In this document: piece by piece, positions 49,843 to 58,595 of the stretch
Position numbering within the stretch: the stretch's first letter is position 1
How the letters are laid out: every line of letters starts with the position of its first letter
Assembly: GCF_039831995.1 (NCBI RefSeq)
Contig: NZ_JBDOIO010000005.1
Location: 868,001-932,000 of the forward strand
Reading direction: 5' to 3'
Length of the DNA stretch: 64,000 nt
DNA from: Paenibacillus pabuli
Lineage (GTDB): Bacteria; Bacillota; Bacilli; Paenibacillales; Paenibacillaceae
Notes under the pieces: model-generated
What the model was told of the DNA's origin: nothing
Databases searched by the model: none
The model's input: the letters and a program-made list of their open reading frames with translations, nothing else
Made by a program: the position numbers and the translations under genes

Positions 49843-50694
49843 TTAACCTTTGGAAGACTTGGACTGCCACAGACGAAAATGAGCGCATATCTTCCAAATA
49901 TCTAGTAAACATCTGGCGAGCGGATAGGTTTGTTGCAGGATCAGACCCATTAGGCCCGTCAAGAGCCAAGACGCAGAGGTGAAGGCCCCGAAGATGAGCA
50001 GATGGATTGCTCCCAAAACCAACGCGATCCCAATGACAGAAACGATATGACGCAAGGCAAGAAATAGAGCGTGAAATGTACCACGGATCCCGCCCTGACC
50101 CTCTGGGGCTCCCGCCCCAAACTGCATATAGAGCAAGGCATGGTGTATAATCCATCCATATACGATCCATCCAGCGACATATGGAATGCCTGGCAGCAGC
50201 AGCTGCAGCGAATGGAATCCATCGAGAAAGATGCCATACAACTTGGGGACAAGCCAGTACGCAGGCAGCAGCAATAACAGTGTTTTAATGAAATGAAGCA
50301 GCAGCATCGGTTTCCACAGTGCCTTGATCCCGCGTATAAAAGGAATACGCTCTTCCGTATGATTGAAGTGTTGTAATGAATAGATCAGCCCTGCCTGGAT
50401 GAGAGGAGTGATCAGCATGCGGAGCAGGAGCATGGCCCCCAGTATCCATAGATAGCGATGAACCTCGGGATGTGTAGACAGACTCAGCTGGCTTTCCATT
50501 TTGAATAAAATTGTACTAAGCTCCCCGGCGTCAGGTTCCGGATAGCGCAGCAGCAAGGGAACGACAGCCGATTGCACCATTCTATAGATGAAGTAACCCC
50601 ACACCAGCTGATAGAGAAACAAAAGTGCCGCAATGAACATATGCTGACGAACGAGAAACCAGCCCTCACGTATTTTTGCTTTCACTGTCTCCAC
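49843..50694 (-). CDS. Multipass membrane protein of unknown function
   Basis: A 283-residue integral membrane protein with about six hydrophobic segments (near 17-40, 82-104, 128-150, 165-185, 210-232, 238-262). It begins METVKAKIREGWFLVRQH and ends in a basic tail. GTG 50694 is taken as start; a GTG nine bases later has better spacing to GAGGTGG. It starts one base after the metallopeptidase stop, so the two are cotranscribed and perhaps work together. No transporter or enzyme motif is recognised. Confidence 0.75.
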   Translation of the reverse strand: METVKAKIREGWFLVRQHMFIAALLFLYQLVWGYFIYRMVQSAVVPLLLRYPEPDAGELSTILFKMESQLSLSTHPEVHRYLWILGAMLLLRMLITPLIQAGLIYSLQHFNHTEERIPFIRGIKALWKPMLLLHFIKTLLLLLPAYWLVPKLYGIFLDGFHSLQLLLPGIPYVAGWIVYGWIIHHALLYMQFGAGAPEGQGGIRGTFHALFLALRHIVSVIGIALVLGAIHLLIFGAFTSASWLLTGLMGLILQQTYPLARCLLDIWKICAHFRLWQSKSSKG

Positions 50695-50695
50695 C

Positions 50696-52687
50696 TCACC
50701 ATGACAGACCTCCGAATATAGCTTCTATAAGTTTGGTTACACTCATGCTCCAGCGGAACTTGGACGGCTCATACAGACCCGCCTTCAAAAAGTTGTTCAT
50801 ATGACGGTTCTCCAGTACAACGGTATATAACGGATCGGTCATTGCCCAGGATACAGGCGAGCTGTAAGTTAACTTGTACGTAATTCGACCGTTACTGCCA
50901 TCCCATTCCTTGGCGACAATGTGTCCATCTTCAAAAACAATGCGAACGGGCACCTTCTCGTAGTCGCTGCCTTTCTTCAATAATGTTACCGATGACTCGT
51001 ACAATGTCTGACCGTCTTTTTCTACAGGCTTGACCTGGATATTCTCCACGGCGAAGTCGGCCATGCCGTCCCCATATACATATTGATTAAAATAATCAGA
51101 CCAGGACGTACGGGTCACCTGTTCCACGACCTTTTGAAAATCAGTCGAAGTGGGATGTTTGAACCGATATTTTTTTACATAGGTTGAAAGAATGCGTTCC
51201 ATCGTTTTTGCGCCCACTTGTTGTTCGATGCCCAGCAGCACAAGCTTGCCCCTGGTATAGACATTGGCTGCATAATGATTCTGGGAATCAAACTTCCAGG
51301 ACTCCTGTGTAAGTGAGGCGGGAGAAGTAATTAAGCCGGATTGAACCGGAAGGTTGGGGATAAGTCCGTATTCCTGCTCCATCAGTTTGTCTTCTGCGTA
51401 AGAGGTGAACCCTTCATCCAGCCAGGCCTCCTCAAATTCATTGCTGGCAACCATGCCGTAGAAGTACTGATGTCCGATCTCGTGCACAACCGTGCGTTCC
51501 AGATCGTAACCTGGCGTAGTGTCGTCGGCACCGAAGGCTGTAACTAAAGTAGGATACTCCATGCCGCCTGCTCCATTGCCCATTTTCGGGGGAACAACAA
51601 TGGAGAGTGTGGAATACGGGTACGGACCAAACCACTTGCTGTAATTGGAAAGAGCTGCTTTGGCCGCATAGAAGTAACGTTCCTTCAGATCCTGGTGGGC
51701 CGGATCCAGATAGAGCTTGATTCGTACGCCTGGAACATTGGGAGCCGAGAAGGGTTCCTCCGCATAAACAAAGTCGGGTGAGGCTGCCCAGGCGAAATCA
51801 TGCACATCGTCAGCATAGAATTGATAGATCTTCTCGCCGTTTTTTATAACAGCCTGCTTCGTTGGAAACCCGGTCGCGGCGACTTTGTATGTTTCCGGTA
51901 CCCGAATACGCACACTATAGATGCCAAAATCAGCATAAAACTCGGAATTCCCGTGGTACTGATGCAGATTCCAGCCCTCAGCCGTACGTCCTCGCACGCC
52001 TGCAGGCTCATATACACTGAGTTTAGGGAACCATTGTCCCGCCATAACGAAGTTTTCAGCGGTTCCCATACGGGCAAAGATTTTGGGCAGCTTGACCTCA
52101 AACCGGGTGTGCAGTGTAATGGTTTCCCCGCCCTTGACTGGCTTGGGCAATCTTACTTTGATGAGCGTTTTGTCTTTCATGTTTCCATCATCCGGCTGTA
52201 CATACTGCATCCGGTGCAGGAGAGAGAGTCCGTCCTCTGTTTTCATCTCCGTAATATTCATGGAGCCGTACCCGTCCGTTGGCATCACATCACCGCGAAG
52301 CTTTCCTCCGGATTCCTTCATAAATGTCGTATCACTAGAAGAAAATGCATTGGGGTATAGGTGGAAATAAAGTTCGCTGACTGTTTTTTTACCCGGATGG
52401 GTCCAGGTAAGTGTCTGAGTTCCCTCTAGAACATTGCCGTCCACCAGCTTCACGTCCATGTGATATTCCACCACGCGGTTGCTGAACACCTCAGCAGTAG
52501 GTGTCTGCACGCTTTCTGGAGGTGCCGGAGTTTGGACCTTAGCCGGAGGCTTGCCCAATTCCGGGGCGAGCGTTGGCAAGTCGGATGTCGTAGAGCGAGT
52601 GTGATCCAGAGTGATCCATATGGCTCCGGTAAACACACACAGGGCTAGAATTGCAGTGAGCCAGCTCTTGGCGCGTAGTGGAATCAT
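50696..52687 (-). CDS. Membrane-anchored M1 family (gluzincin) metallopeptidase
   Basis: A 663-residue aminopeptidase-like protein. ATG 52687 follows GGGAGGT by about eight bases. One N-terminal helix (about 8-26) exposes the rest outside. The zinc site is H402-E-I-G-H406 with E425 eighteen residues after the second His (WLDEGFTSYAEDK), and GAGGMEYPTLV is the M1 substrate-binding GxMEN-like loop, here GGMEY. The N-terminal domain (TLTWTHPGKKTVSELYFHLYPNAFSS) is the M1 saddle. It probably trims peptides at the cell surface; the substrate is unknown. Cotranscribed with the membrane protein that follows. Confidence 0.9.
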   Translation of the reverse strand: MIPLRAKSWLTAILALCVFTGAIWITLDHTRSTTSDLPTLAPELGKPPAKVQTPAPPESVQTPTAEVFSNRVVEYHMDVKLVDGNVLEGTQTLTWTHPGKKTVSELYFHLYPNAFSSSDTTFMKESGGKLRGDVMPTDGYGSMNITEMKTEDGLSLLHRMQYVQPDDGNMKDKTLIKVRLPKPVKGGETITLHTRFEVKLPKIFARMGTAENFVMAGQWFPKLSVYEPAGVRGRTAEGWNLHQYHGNSEFYADFGIYSVRIRVPETYKVAATGFPTKQAVIKNGEKIYQFYADDVHDFAWAASPDFVYAEEPFSAPNVPGVRIKLYLDPAHQDLKERYFYAAKAALSNYSKWFGPYPYSTLSIVVPPKMGNGAGGMEYPTLVTAFGADDTTPGYDLERTVVHEIGHQYFYGMVASNEFEEAWLDEGFTSYAEDKLMEQEYGLIPNLPVQSGLITSPASLTQESWKFDSQNHYAANVYTRGKLVLLGIEQQVGAKTMERILSTYVKKYRFKHPTSTDFQKVVEQVTRTSWSDYFNQYVYGDGMADFAVENIQVKPVEKDGQTLYESSVTLLKKGSDYEKVPVRIVFEDGHIVAKEWDGSNGRITYKLTYSSPVSWAMTDPLYTVVLENRHMNNFLKAGLYEPSKFRWSMSVTKLIEAIFGGLSW

Positions 52688-52788
52688 CGTTAAATACCTC
52701 CCGTTGACAAGCATCTACAGCATGTATATGTTTGCAATGGGGCGATTATTAGTTAAAATATTTGTATCAACCCTTGGAGGCTATAAAT

Positions 52789-53292
52789 ATGGATCAAAAC
52801 GAGCAAAACGGCAAAAAACAGATTGCCTTGAATATCGTAAGTGCCAAAAGCAAACACAAAGGTTTCGGTGCAGGCTCCATTGATCTGAACAACCTGTCGC
52901 CCGTCATTATCGATAATGGCGAGGCAAAGATTGATATTGGCGCCATGCATGCGAAGAGCAAGGTAGAACGTGGAATTAAGTTTTCGACGAATCGGGAAGA
53001 CGTACCTAACGGTCGCCAGGTATGGCTGGTTTGGGTAGCTGTGGATCGTACGGAACAGGGACAATTGTACGGCGGTGCAACGGCATGCGAGATGTGGATC
53101 GATACCGAGGCAAAACGGGGATGGAAACTGCTGGCTGACCATGTGAACCGGATGGATTATGCAATGAAGCGCCGCTTCATGCTGGATGAGCTTGGACCGG
53201 AGGATCGAGCAGCTCTCAAGAAGCTGTTGGTTACACACAATGAAGAGTGGTGGAATGCTTCTCCGGATGAACTGAAAGAAGCACTCTCCTGA
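52789..53292 (+). CDS. ywhD: YwhD family protein
   Basis: A 167-residue cytoplasmic protein from ATG 52789, seven bases after GGAGG. It starts MDQNEQNGKKQIALNIVSAKSKHKGFG and carries KVERGIKFSTNREDVPNGR and QVWLVWVAVDR, which fit the YwhD family of Bacillus. Function unknown. The neighbourhood ywhD - class A PBP - speE - speB is the ywhD-pbpG-speE-speB region of B. subtilis, which strengthens the call. Confidence 0.85.
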   Translation: MDQNEQNGKKQIALNIVSAKSKHKGFGAGSIDLNNLSPVIIDNGEAKIDIGAMHAKSKVERGIKFSTNREDVPNGRQVWLVWVAVDRTEQGQLYGGATACEMWIDTEAKRGWKLLADHVNRMDYAMKRRFMLDELGPEDRAALKKLLVTHNEEWWNASPDELKEALS

Positions 53293-53329
53293 TTAAAGCA
53301 ATTATGCTGTTTCACTCAGAAAGAACATG

Positions 53330-53367
53330 AAAAGCCCCGAAACCGAATTGATCGGATCGGGGCTTTT
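53330..53367. terminator. Bidirectional terminator between ywhD and the PBP gene
   Basis: AAAAGCCCCGA pairs with TCGGGGCTTTT around a loop with a CCGA/TCGG inner stem. Confidence 0.9.
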
Positions 53368-53476
53368 GGCTTGTCAATTGGTCAGAGGGTTGAGGTATAG
53401 TTGTACACAGACGATCTGAAAAAAAGCCTGAGGTAATTCAATTACAGTGACGTAATTAAGTCGTTACGTATTTGCG

Positions 53477-55555
53477 TCATTCCACCCACCAACGCTTAAA
53501 GTCTCTCCACCACGAATGCTTCTCTTCCTGGATTCCTTCTTGATTTTGTACTTCACGACTTCCATCATTCTTCTTGGAATCAGTATTGTCCGTTGTCCCG
53601 CTACAGGTTTCCGTAGGTTCTGTGCCGTCTATGAAGACTTCAAGCCGTTTCTCTTCACAGCCATTACCGGCCAGTTTTCCGGACTCCGGATCAATATACA
53701 CACTGACCACATGATCGGGAACAGGGAATATCTTCGGCGGCACACTCGCAAGAGCCTGCTCTGTAAACTGGGCGAACATCGGTGCTGCACGGCGACCATC
53801 CGAAGTGGAGATGGCTTTGCCCTGATCGTAACCGACCCATACTGCGGTGGAGAGCTCTGGGGTAAAGCCGACCATCCAGGCATCCGTATTGGTCGTGCCG
53901 GTTTTGCCTGCTACCGGCCGCTTAATCGTTGTAGCAACCCGATTTCCTGTACCGCCATTTTCGAACACACTTTCCATTAAACGTGTCAGTACATATGCTG
54001 CGGCCGGTTCTACCACTTTCTCGGCCTTGGTTTGTGGTGCTTCATAGATTACACGTCCTGCTGCATCCGTCACCTGTAGGATGGCGACAGGAGGTGTCCG
54101 CTGTCCACCTGCAGCGATAACGGAGAAGGCCGATGCCATCTCCAATGGACTCACGGGCGAAGTACCCAAGGCGAGAGAGGGGACAGCGCTAAGATTGCTT
54201 GTAATCCCCAGGCTCTTGGCCATGTCCACGACCTGATCAGGCCCAATCTGCATAATCGTATTGACCGCATAGATATTGTCCGAGGCAGCAATGGCCTGCC
54301 TTAGATCAATTTCACCCAGATACTTGTCGCCGAAGTTGCCGGGCTTATAGGTTTTGCGGTCATTATCATAGTGAAACAGGGTTGGTTCGCTATTGAAGAT
54401 GGAAGCACTGGTCAGCTCTTTGGATTCCAGCGCAGCCAGATACATAATGGGCTTAAATGCAGAACCTGGCTGGCGTGTCGTCGCCAGGACATGGTTGATC
54501 TGATTGGTCCGATAGTTTTTGCCCCCTACCATAGCTTTGATATAGCCTGTACGAGGGTCTATGGAGACGAGAGCTGTCTCCAGTTCACTGCTCGGATCCA
54601 TACCTTTGGCTACAGCGTCTTCAGCTGCCTTTTGCACACGCAGATCCAGAGTGGTGTATATATTTAGTCCCCCATGGTCCAGCATTGCTTCACTAATACC
54701 CAGCTCCTTGACCGCAAGGCTGCGAATGTAATCCCTGAAATAAGGCGCACTTTCTACTGTTTTCCGTTCACTTTCCGGTTTAAAAGACAGCATTTCCTCA
54801 TAAGCCTTGTCCGCTTCGGTTTTTGTTATCTTGCCGATATCGACCATGGCGGCCAGTACGATCTTCTGCCGATCCTTCGCGTTCTTCATATGGTTATATG
54901 GAGAATAGTAGGTGGGGCCTTTTGGAATGCCTGCGAGCATGGCGCTTTCCGCCAAATCGAGCTGTTTGGCTGATTTGCCGAAATACATGCGCGAAGCTGC
55001 TTCAATTCCGTAGGCGCCATGACCATAATAGATTTCATTGAGATACATTTGTAGAATTTCATCTTTGCTGTACTTCATTTCAAGCTGTGCCGTGTACATG
55101 GCCTCTTTGGCCTTGCGAGTCCAGGTCTTCTCGTGGGAAAGATACAGATTTCGCGCAAGCTGTTGTGTGAGGGTGCTGGCACCTTGGGACATTTCCATAT
55201 GCTGCAGGTTAACGAGCACAGCCCGTCCCACCCCTTGAATGTCAAAACCATAATGGTCATAGAATTTGCGATCCTCGACAGCCAGAGTGGCATTGACCAG
55301 GTCTTTTGAGATGTCTTGAAGCTGCACGGGTACGGAATCCTTGCCGCCTGCAGAGAAGGTGGCAATGACTTCGCCTTGGCTATCAAGCAGCCTTGAGTTG
55401 CGATCCGAATCAGCTAAAGGTAGGCTGGTCGCATATAGATAGACCAATCCTGCAATCGTTGCAATAACGCCGAGAACAGCGAGCAGAGAGAGGCTTTTGA
55501 TCCATTTTAATAAACGGAACCCGCGTTTGCGGGTCTTCTGGCGATTTTGAGTCAT
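53477..55555 (-). CDS. pbpG: Class A penicillin-binding protein (transglycosylase/transpeptidase)
   Basis: A 692-residue bifunctional wall synthase. ATG 55555 follows AAAGGAG by seven bases; the longer open frame upstream is not used. A basic N-terminus and one helix (about 20-43) anchor it. The glycosyltransferase domain (about 65-240) has the catalytic Glu in VEDRKFYDHYGFD and GASTLTQQLARNLYL. The transpeptidase has SAFK in RQPGSAFKPIMYLAAL, SDN in AASDNIYAVN and KTG in AGKTGTTNTDAWMVG. A short Cys-containing tail ends Trp-rich (SWWRDFKRWWVE). It is the ywhE/pbpG position, divergent from speE. B. subtilis PbpG helps spore peptidoglycan synthesis, so a sporulation role is possible. Confidence 0.94.
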   Translation of the reverse strand: MTQNRQKTRKRGFRLLKWIKSLSLLAVLGVIATIAGLVYLYATSLPLADSDRNSRLLDSQGEVIATFSAGGKDSVPVQLQDISKDLVNATLAVEDRKFYDHYGFDIQGVGRAVLVNLQHMEMSQGASTLTQQLARNLYLSHEKTWTRKAKEAMYTAQLEMKYSKDEILQMYLNEIYYGHGAYGIEAASRMYFGKSAKQLDLAESAMLAGIPKGPTYYSPYNHMKNAKDRQKIVLAAMVDIGKITKTEADKAYEEMLSFKPESERKTVESAPYFRDYIRSLAVKELGISEAMLDHGGLNIYTTLDLRVQKAAEDAVAKGMDPSSELETALVSIDPRTGYIKAMVGGKNYRTNQINHVLATTRQPGSAFKPIMYLAALESKELTSASIFNSEPTLFHYDNDRKTYKPGNFGDKYLGEIDLRQAIAASDNIYAVNTIMQIGPDQVVDMAKSLGITSNLSAVPSLALGTSPVSPLEMASAFSVIAAGGQRTPPVAILQVTDAAGRVIYEAPQTKAEKVVEPAAAYVLTRLMESVFENGGTGNRVATTIKRPVAGKTGTTNTDAWMVGFTPELSTAVWVGYDQGKAISTSDGRRAAPMFAQFTEQALASVPPKIFPVPDHVVSVYIDPESGKLAGNGCEEKRLEVFIDGTEPTETCSGTTDNTDSKKNDGSREVQNQEGIQEEKHSWWRDFKRWWVE

Positions 55556-55664
55556 GAAACGGGCTCCTTTCTTCTTTTCTTCCCAGTATGGGATTTCATG
55601 GACAGGGATATTCAGTCTGCCGCTGAACAGTTTAAAATGTAGCATTTCTGCAGAAAAAACCGTT

Positions 55665-55693
55665 TTGCAGGATAAACATCTATCGCGTATAAT
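55665..55693 (+). promoter_or_regulatory. Distal promoter of speE
   Basis: TTGCAG (55665-55670), 17 bases, perfect TATAAT (55688-55693). The start near 55700 leaves a leader of about 268 bases. A second TATAAT at 55821-55826 lacks a good -35. Confidence 0.75.
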
Positions 55694-55820
55694 GCAAAAG
55701 GGTAATGAAAAGTAGCAGTTCGGCACAATATACACAAAGGCACGGAAAGACGAACAGCACCAATAGTCATTGATTCGTTGATCGGTCAGACGCTTAGCAC
55801 GCTGTGGTCAATTTAATCTA

Positions 55821-55967
55821 TATAATGAAGTGAACGCGGACCTTTCCGCAGCCAGCAACCCTAATGCTTTGGCGCCGAACGCGGGGCGTGCTTGAGTGAA
55901 CCGGGCGGCGTGCAGCGCCATGCTTGATATGGCTGATCATTAACTTTACGGAAAGAAGGTAGAGATC
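55821..55967 (+). ncRNA. GC-rich structured leader of speE, class unknown
   Basis: After TATAAT at 55821 comes a GC-rich block unlike the AT-rich flank: GCGGA/TCCGC hairpin, CCAGCAACCC followed about 20 bases later by GGGGCGTGC, a GGCG/CGCC element, and GCCAT/ATGGC (55917-55933). CCAGCAACC with a distal GGGGCGTGC recalls the core of SAM-I/SAM-IV riboswitches (GCAACC..GGUGC), but the other S-box parts are not evident. A regulator responding to SAM or polyamines would fit the gene. The ribosome binding site is GAAGGTAGAG. Confidence 0.35.
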
Positions 55968-56795
55968 ATGGAATTGTGGTTCACGGAGAAACAGACCCCG
56001 GCATTTGGGATCACCGCGAAGATTAAGCAGACATATGTAAGCGAGAAGACTGACTTTCAGGATTTGGCCATGGTAGAAACCGAGGAATTCGGTAACATGT
56101 TGCTGCTCGACGGTATGGTGATGACCACCGTGAAAGACGAATTCGTATATCACGAGATGGCGGCTCACCCTGCGCTGAACACTCACCCGAATCCGAAAAA
56201 AGTTTTGGTTGTTGGTGGCGGTGACGGCGGTGTCATTCGTGAAGTCATCAAACACGCTGCAGTAGAAAAAGCAGTCCTCGTCGAAATCGACGGTAAAGTT
56301 ATTGAGTATTCCAAAAAATATTTGCCTGAAATTGCCGGCAAACTGGACGAGCCCAATGTTGAAGTGCTCGTTAATGACGGCTACATGCATATTATTGAAC
56401 ATAAAAATGAGTACGATGTAATCATCGTGGATTCCACGGAGCCTGTAGGGCCGGCTGCACCACTGTTTGAGCGTGGTTTTTATCAAGGGATCCATGAAGC
56501 ACTGAAAGAAGATGGCATCTTTGTTGCACAAACCGACAACCCTTGGTTCAAAGCGGACCTGATTCAAAAGGTAAACAAGGATGTGAAGGAAATCTTCCCC
56601 ATTGTACATGTATACGGCTGTAACATTCCAACGTACCCAAGCGGTCTGTGGACATTCACAATGGGCAGCAAGAAACATGACCCACTTCAAGTGGATGAGA
56701 CTCAAATTCCAGAGATGGATACCAAATACTACTCACCACGTTTGCATAAGGCAGCCTTTGTACTTCCTAAATTCGTGGAAGACCTAACGAAATAA
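55968..56795 (+). CDS. speE: Spermidine synthase (polyamine aminopropyltransferase)
   Basis: A 275-residue enzyme that transfers the aminopropyl group of decarboxylated SAM to putrescine. Signatures are [19 protein letters not shown] at the start, [26 protein letters not shown], the SAM-binding [13 protein letters not shown] near residue 83, and the catalytic Asp in [12 protein letters not shown]. It starts at ATG 55968. speB begins 14 bases after its stop, an operon as in B. subtilis. Confidence 0.97.
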   Translation: MELWFTEKQTPAFGITAKIKQTYVSEKTDFQDLAMVETEEFGNMLLLDGMVMTTVKDEFVYHEMAAHPALNTHPNPKKVLVVGGGDGGVIREVIKHAAVEKAVLVEIDGKVIEYSKKYLPEIAGKLDEPNVEVLVNDGYMHIIEHKNEYDVIIVDSTEPVGPAAPLFERGFYQGIHEALKEDGIFVAQTDNPWFKADLIQKVNKDVKEIFPIVHVYGCNIPTYPSGLWTFTMGSKKHDPLQVDETQIPEMDTKYYSPRLHKAAFVLPKFVEDLTK

Positions 56796-56809
56796 AGGGG
56801 AAATCATTA

Positions 56810-57679
56810 ATGAAATTGGATCAAGCTTATTCTGGTAACGTATTTATTTGCAGTTCCGAGGATTATGAGAATTCCAAAGCGGTCATCTATGGGATGCCAA
56901 TGGACTATACTGTCAGCTTCCGTCCGGGTTCCCGGTTCGGTCCTTCTCATATCCGCCAGGCATCGGTTGGACTTGAAGAGTACAGCCCATACCTCGACAA
57001 AAGCATTGTCGATATGACTTATTTTGATGCTGGAGATTTGCTCTTGCCTTTCGGTAACGCAGGACGCAGCCTTGAAGTAATCAACGAGTATATCGGCAGC
57101 CTGCTGGCTGATGACAAATTCCCGATCGGTCTTGGCGGGGAGCATCTGGTTACTTGGCCAGTGATCCAACAGATGTACAAAAAATACCCGGACCTCATTC
57201 TGATTCATATTGATGCACATGCAGACCTTCGTGAAAGTTATGAAGGCGAGCCATTGTCCCACTCGACGCCAGTGCGTAAAGCAGCTGAGCTGATGGGCGG
57301 CAAAAATATTTATCAGTTCGGAATCCGTTCCGGCTCGCGTGAAGAGTTCCAGTATGGTCGCGAGAACATTAACTTCTACCCGTTTGAAGTTGCAGCTCCA
57401 ATGAAGGAAGCTCTTCCGAAAATGGGCAACCGTCCAGTGTATGTGACCATCGACATCGATGTGCTTGATCCGTCGGCTGCTCCAGGAACAGGTACGGCGG
57501 AAGCAGGCGGCATTACGTCCAAAGAACTGCTTGAAGCCATCCACATGATTGCCGGATCCGATGTGAATGTAGTCGGCTGTGACCTGGTTGAGGTTGCGCC
57601 GATCTATGATCCAACACAACAGACACAGATTGTGGCTGCGAAGATGATCCGTGAGATGCTGCTTGGTTTTGTGAAGTAA
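56810..57679 (+). CDS. speB: Agmatinase
   Basis: A 289-residue ureohydrolase that splits agmatine into putrescine and urea, feeding SpeE. Manganese ligands are in LGGEHLVTW, HIDAHADLRESYEG and VTIDIDVLDPSAAPGTGTAEAGG. The length is typical of SpeB. ATG 56810 lies behind AAAGGGGAA, 14 bases after speE. The pair makes spermidine from arginine-derived agmatine; speA is not in the window. Confidence 0.96.
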   Translation: MKLDQAYSGNVFICSSEDYENSKAVIYGMPMDYTVSFRPGSRFGPSHIRQASVGLEEYSPYLDKSIVDMTYFDAGDLLLPFGNAGRSLEVINEYIGSLLADDKFPIGLGGEHLVTWPVIQQMYKKYPDLILIHIDAHADLRESYEGEPLSHSTPVRKAAELMGGKNIYQFGIRSGSREEFQYGRENINFYPFEVAAPMKEALPKMGNRPVYVTIDIDVLDPSAAPGTGTAEAGGITSKELLEAIHMIAGSDVNVVGCDLVEVAPIYDPTQQTQIVAAKMIREMLLGFVK

Positions 57680-57736
57680 TAGCTAAAAACAGGTAATTTA
57701 CCGAGTGGAATACCTGATTCAGTGGAGTTCACTTCA

Positions 57737-57888
57737 TTGAACCTCGGCCCAGGACTATGTTATACTAGCCACAATATGTAGGTAATATATCAACTCATTG
57801 ATATATTACATCAGTGAAGCATATGGTGGTCTGGTCCGGCCATATACTATAAAAAGAGTCCTTGTCGTTGGTAGCGACAAAGACTCTT
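57737..57888 (+). ncRNA. Candidate small RNA convergent with a toxin-like peptide gene
   Basis: A promoter TTGAAC (57737-57742), 18 bases, TATACT (57761-57766) predicts a start near 57773. Three hairpins follow: GTAATATATC/GATATATTAC (57782-57809, perfect 10 bases), ATATGG/CCATAT (57821-57845) and AAGAGTC-TTGTCG/CGACAA-GACTCTT (57854-57888). No T run follows the third, so transcription may continue to the stem at 57946-57993. That would be antisense to the 3' end of the peptide gene on the minus strand. Confidence 0.5.
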
Positions 57889-57945
57889 AGGACAAGAAGG
57901 GCTGTGGATTGCCACGGCGCGCATTAAACTTAAATAGCGTAGTTC

Positions 57946-57993
57946 AAGCGAAACCCACCGTCAGGCTCCAACCTATGAGGTGGGTTTTCGCTT
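57946..57993. terminator. Bidirectional terminator at the end of the peptide gene
   Basis: AAGCGAAACCCACC pairs with GGTGGGTTTTCGCTT, with T on the plus strand in the descending arm and TTTCGCTT on the minus strand. It overlaps the last codons and stop of the 43-residue gene. Confidence 0.75.
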
Positions 57994-58104
57994 GTAACGA
58001 AACTTTTTACGCAACCAACGGTATAGCCTTCGTACGCTCAGTACTAAACTGAGAATCGCAGCAATCCACCGGATCATATCAAGCAACGCCACAAGTTTGA
58101 CCAT
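57973..58104 (-). CDS. 43-residue basic single-helix membrane peptide, type I toxin-like
   Basis: ATG 58104 follows a very strong AAAGGGGGTG by six bases. The peptide starts MVKLVALLDMIRWIAAILS, so one hydrophobic helix spans about residues 2-22, followed by a tail with many Arg, Lys, Tyr and Trp (RRLYRWLRKKF, RYKRKPTS). An extended -10 promoter (TGC TATAAT at 58179-58187) lies 75 bases upstream, giving an mRNA of about 225 bases that ends in the stem at 57946. Size, strong ribosome binding site, helix plus basic tail and a convergent RNA resemble TxpA/RatA and BsrG/SR4. No sequence family is recognised; it could also be a small membrane regulator. Confidence 0.6.
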   Translation of the reverse strand: MVKLVALLDMIRWIAAILSLVLSVRRLYRWLRKKFRYKRKPTS

Positions 58105-58178
58105 CGACGTCACCCCCTTTCGGGAAGCTGCGCCGTGGTCATGAAAACATCCACCGTAATTCAAAGTCCATCATATCA

Positions 58179-58187
58179 ATTATAGCA
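58179..58187 (-). promoter_or_regulatory. Extended -10 promoter of the small peptide gene
   Basis: Minus-strand TGCTATAAT (TGN plus consensus -10). The -35 region (TAGAGT) is weak, which an extended -10 can tolerate. Predicted start near 58172. Confidence 0.6.
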
Positions 58188-58300
58188 CGTATGTTCGCAT
58201 GACTCTACCTTTGTATATCAGCAATGCTTCGTTCTTTAAGAACAGTGTAATGAGTGGGTGAATTTAATTAATAAAGATAACTGTATTTTTTAATTTGACC

Positions 58301-58438
58301 TGGATGTTGTGTAACTTGGCAATGCTTTTTGCTGCATTTAGCATTCGGGAGTTTAGATATAACAAGCTTTATTTTGGTGTATGCCTTTTTCTTAGTATCA
58401 GTTTTGTTATTATTGCGATGAAGACATATCCCGTCTAA
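58301..58438 (+). CDS. Possible small membrane protein
   Basis: A 45-codon frame from ATG 58301 reads MLCNLAMLFAAFSIREFRYNK and ends LFLSISFVIIAMKTYPV, with two hydrophobic helices around a charged turn. No Shine-Dalgarno is visible, and TTG 58295 is an alternative start. A good terminator follows at 58467, which argues that something on this strand is transcribed. It may be a translated peptide or chance. Confidence 0.35.
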   Translation, partial: WMLCNLAMLFAAFSIREFRYNKLYFGVCLFLSISFVIIAMKTYPV

Positions 58439-58466
58439 CTCAGGTCATCCAAACACTTACAAACGA

Positions 58467-58513
58467 CCACCCTTATCTACACGATACCAATCGTAGGTGA
58501 GAGTGGCTTTTTT
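58467..58513 (+). terminator. Terminator downstream of the 58301 frame
   Basis: CCACCCTTATCTACACGAT pairs imperfectly with ATCGTAGGTGAGAGTGG, followed by CTTTTTT. Confidence 0.8.
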
Positions 58514-58595
58514 ATTGCAATTATGTCACTGGTGATAACCAGATTGTTACGTTGGAACATGCAGATTCGGGTAAAACATAGGAGGAGGTGTCACG

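Noticed and set aside
55556..55735. 60-residue N-terminal extension of the penicillin-binding protein
   Set aside because: It contains several cysteines, overlaps the speE promoter region, and the internal ATG has AAAGGAG at ideal spacing.
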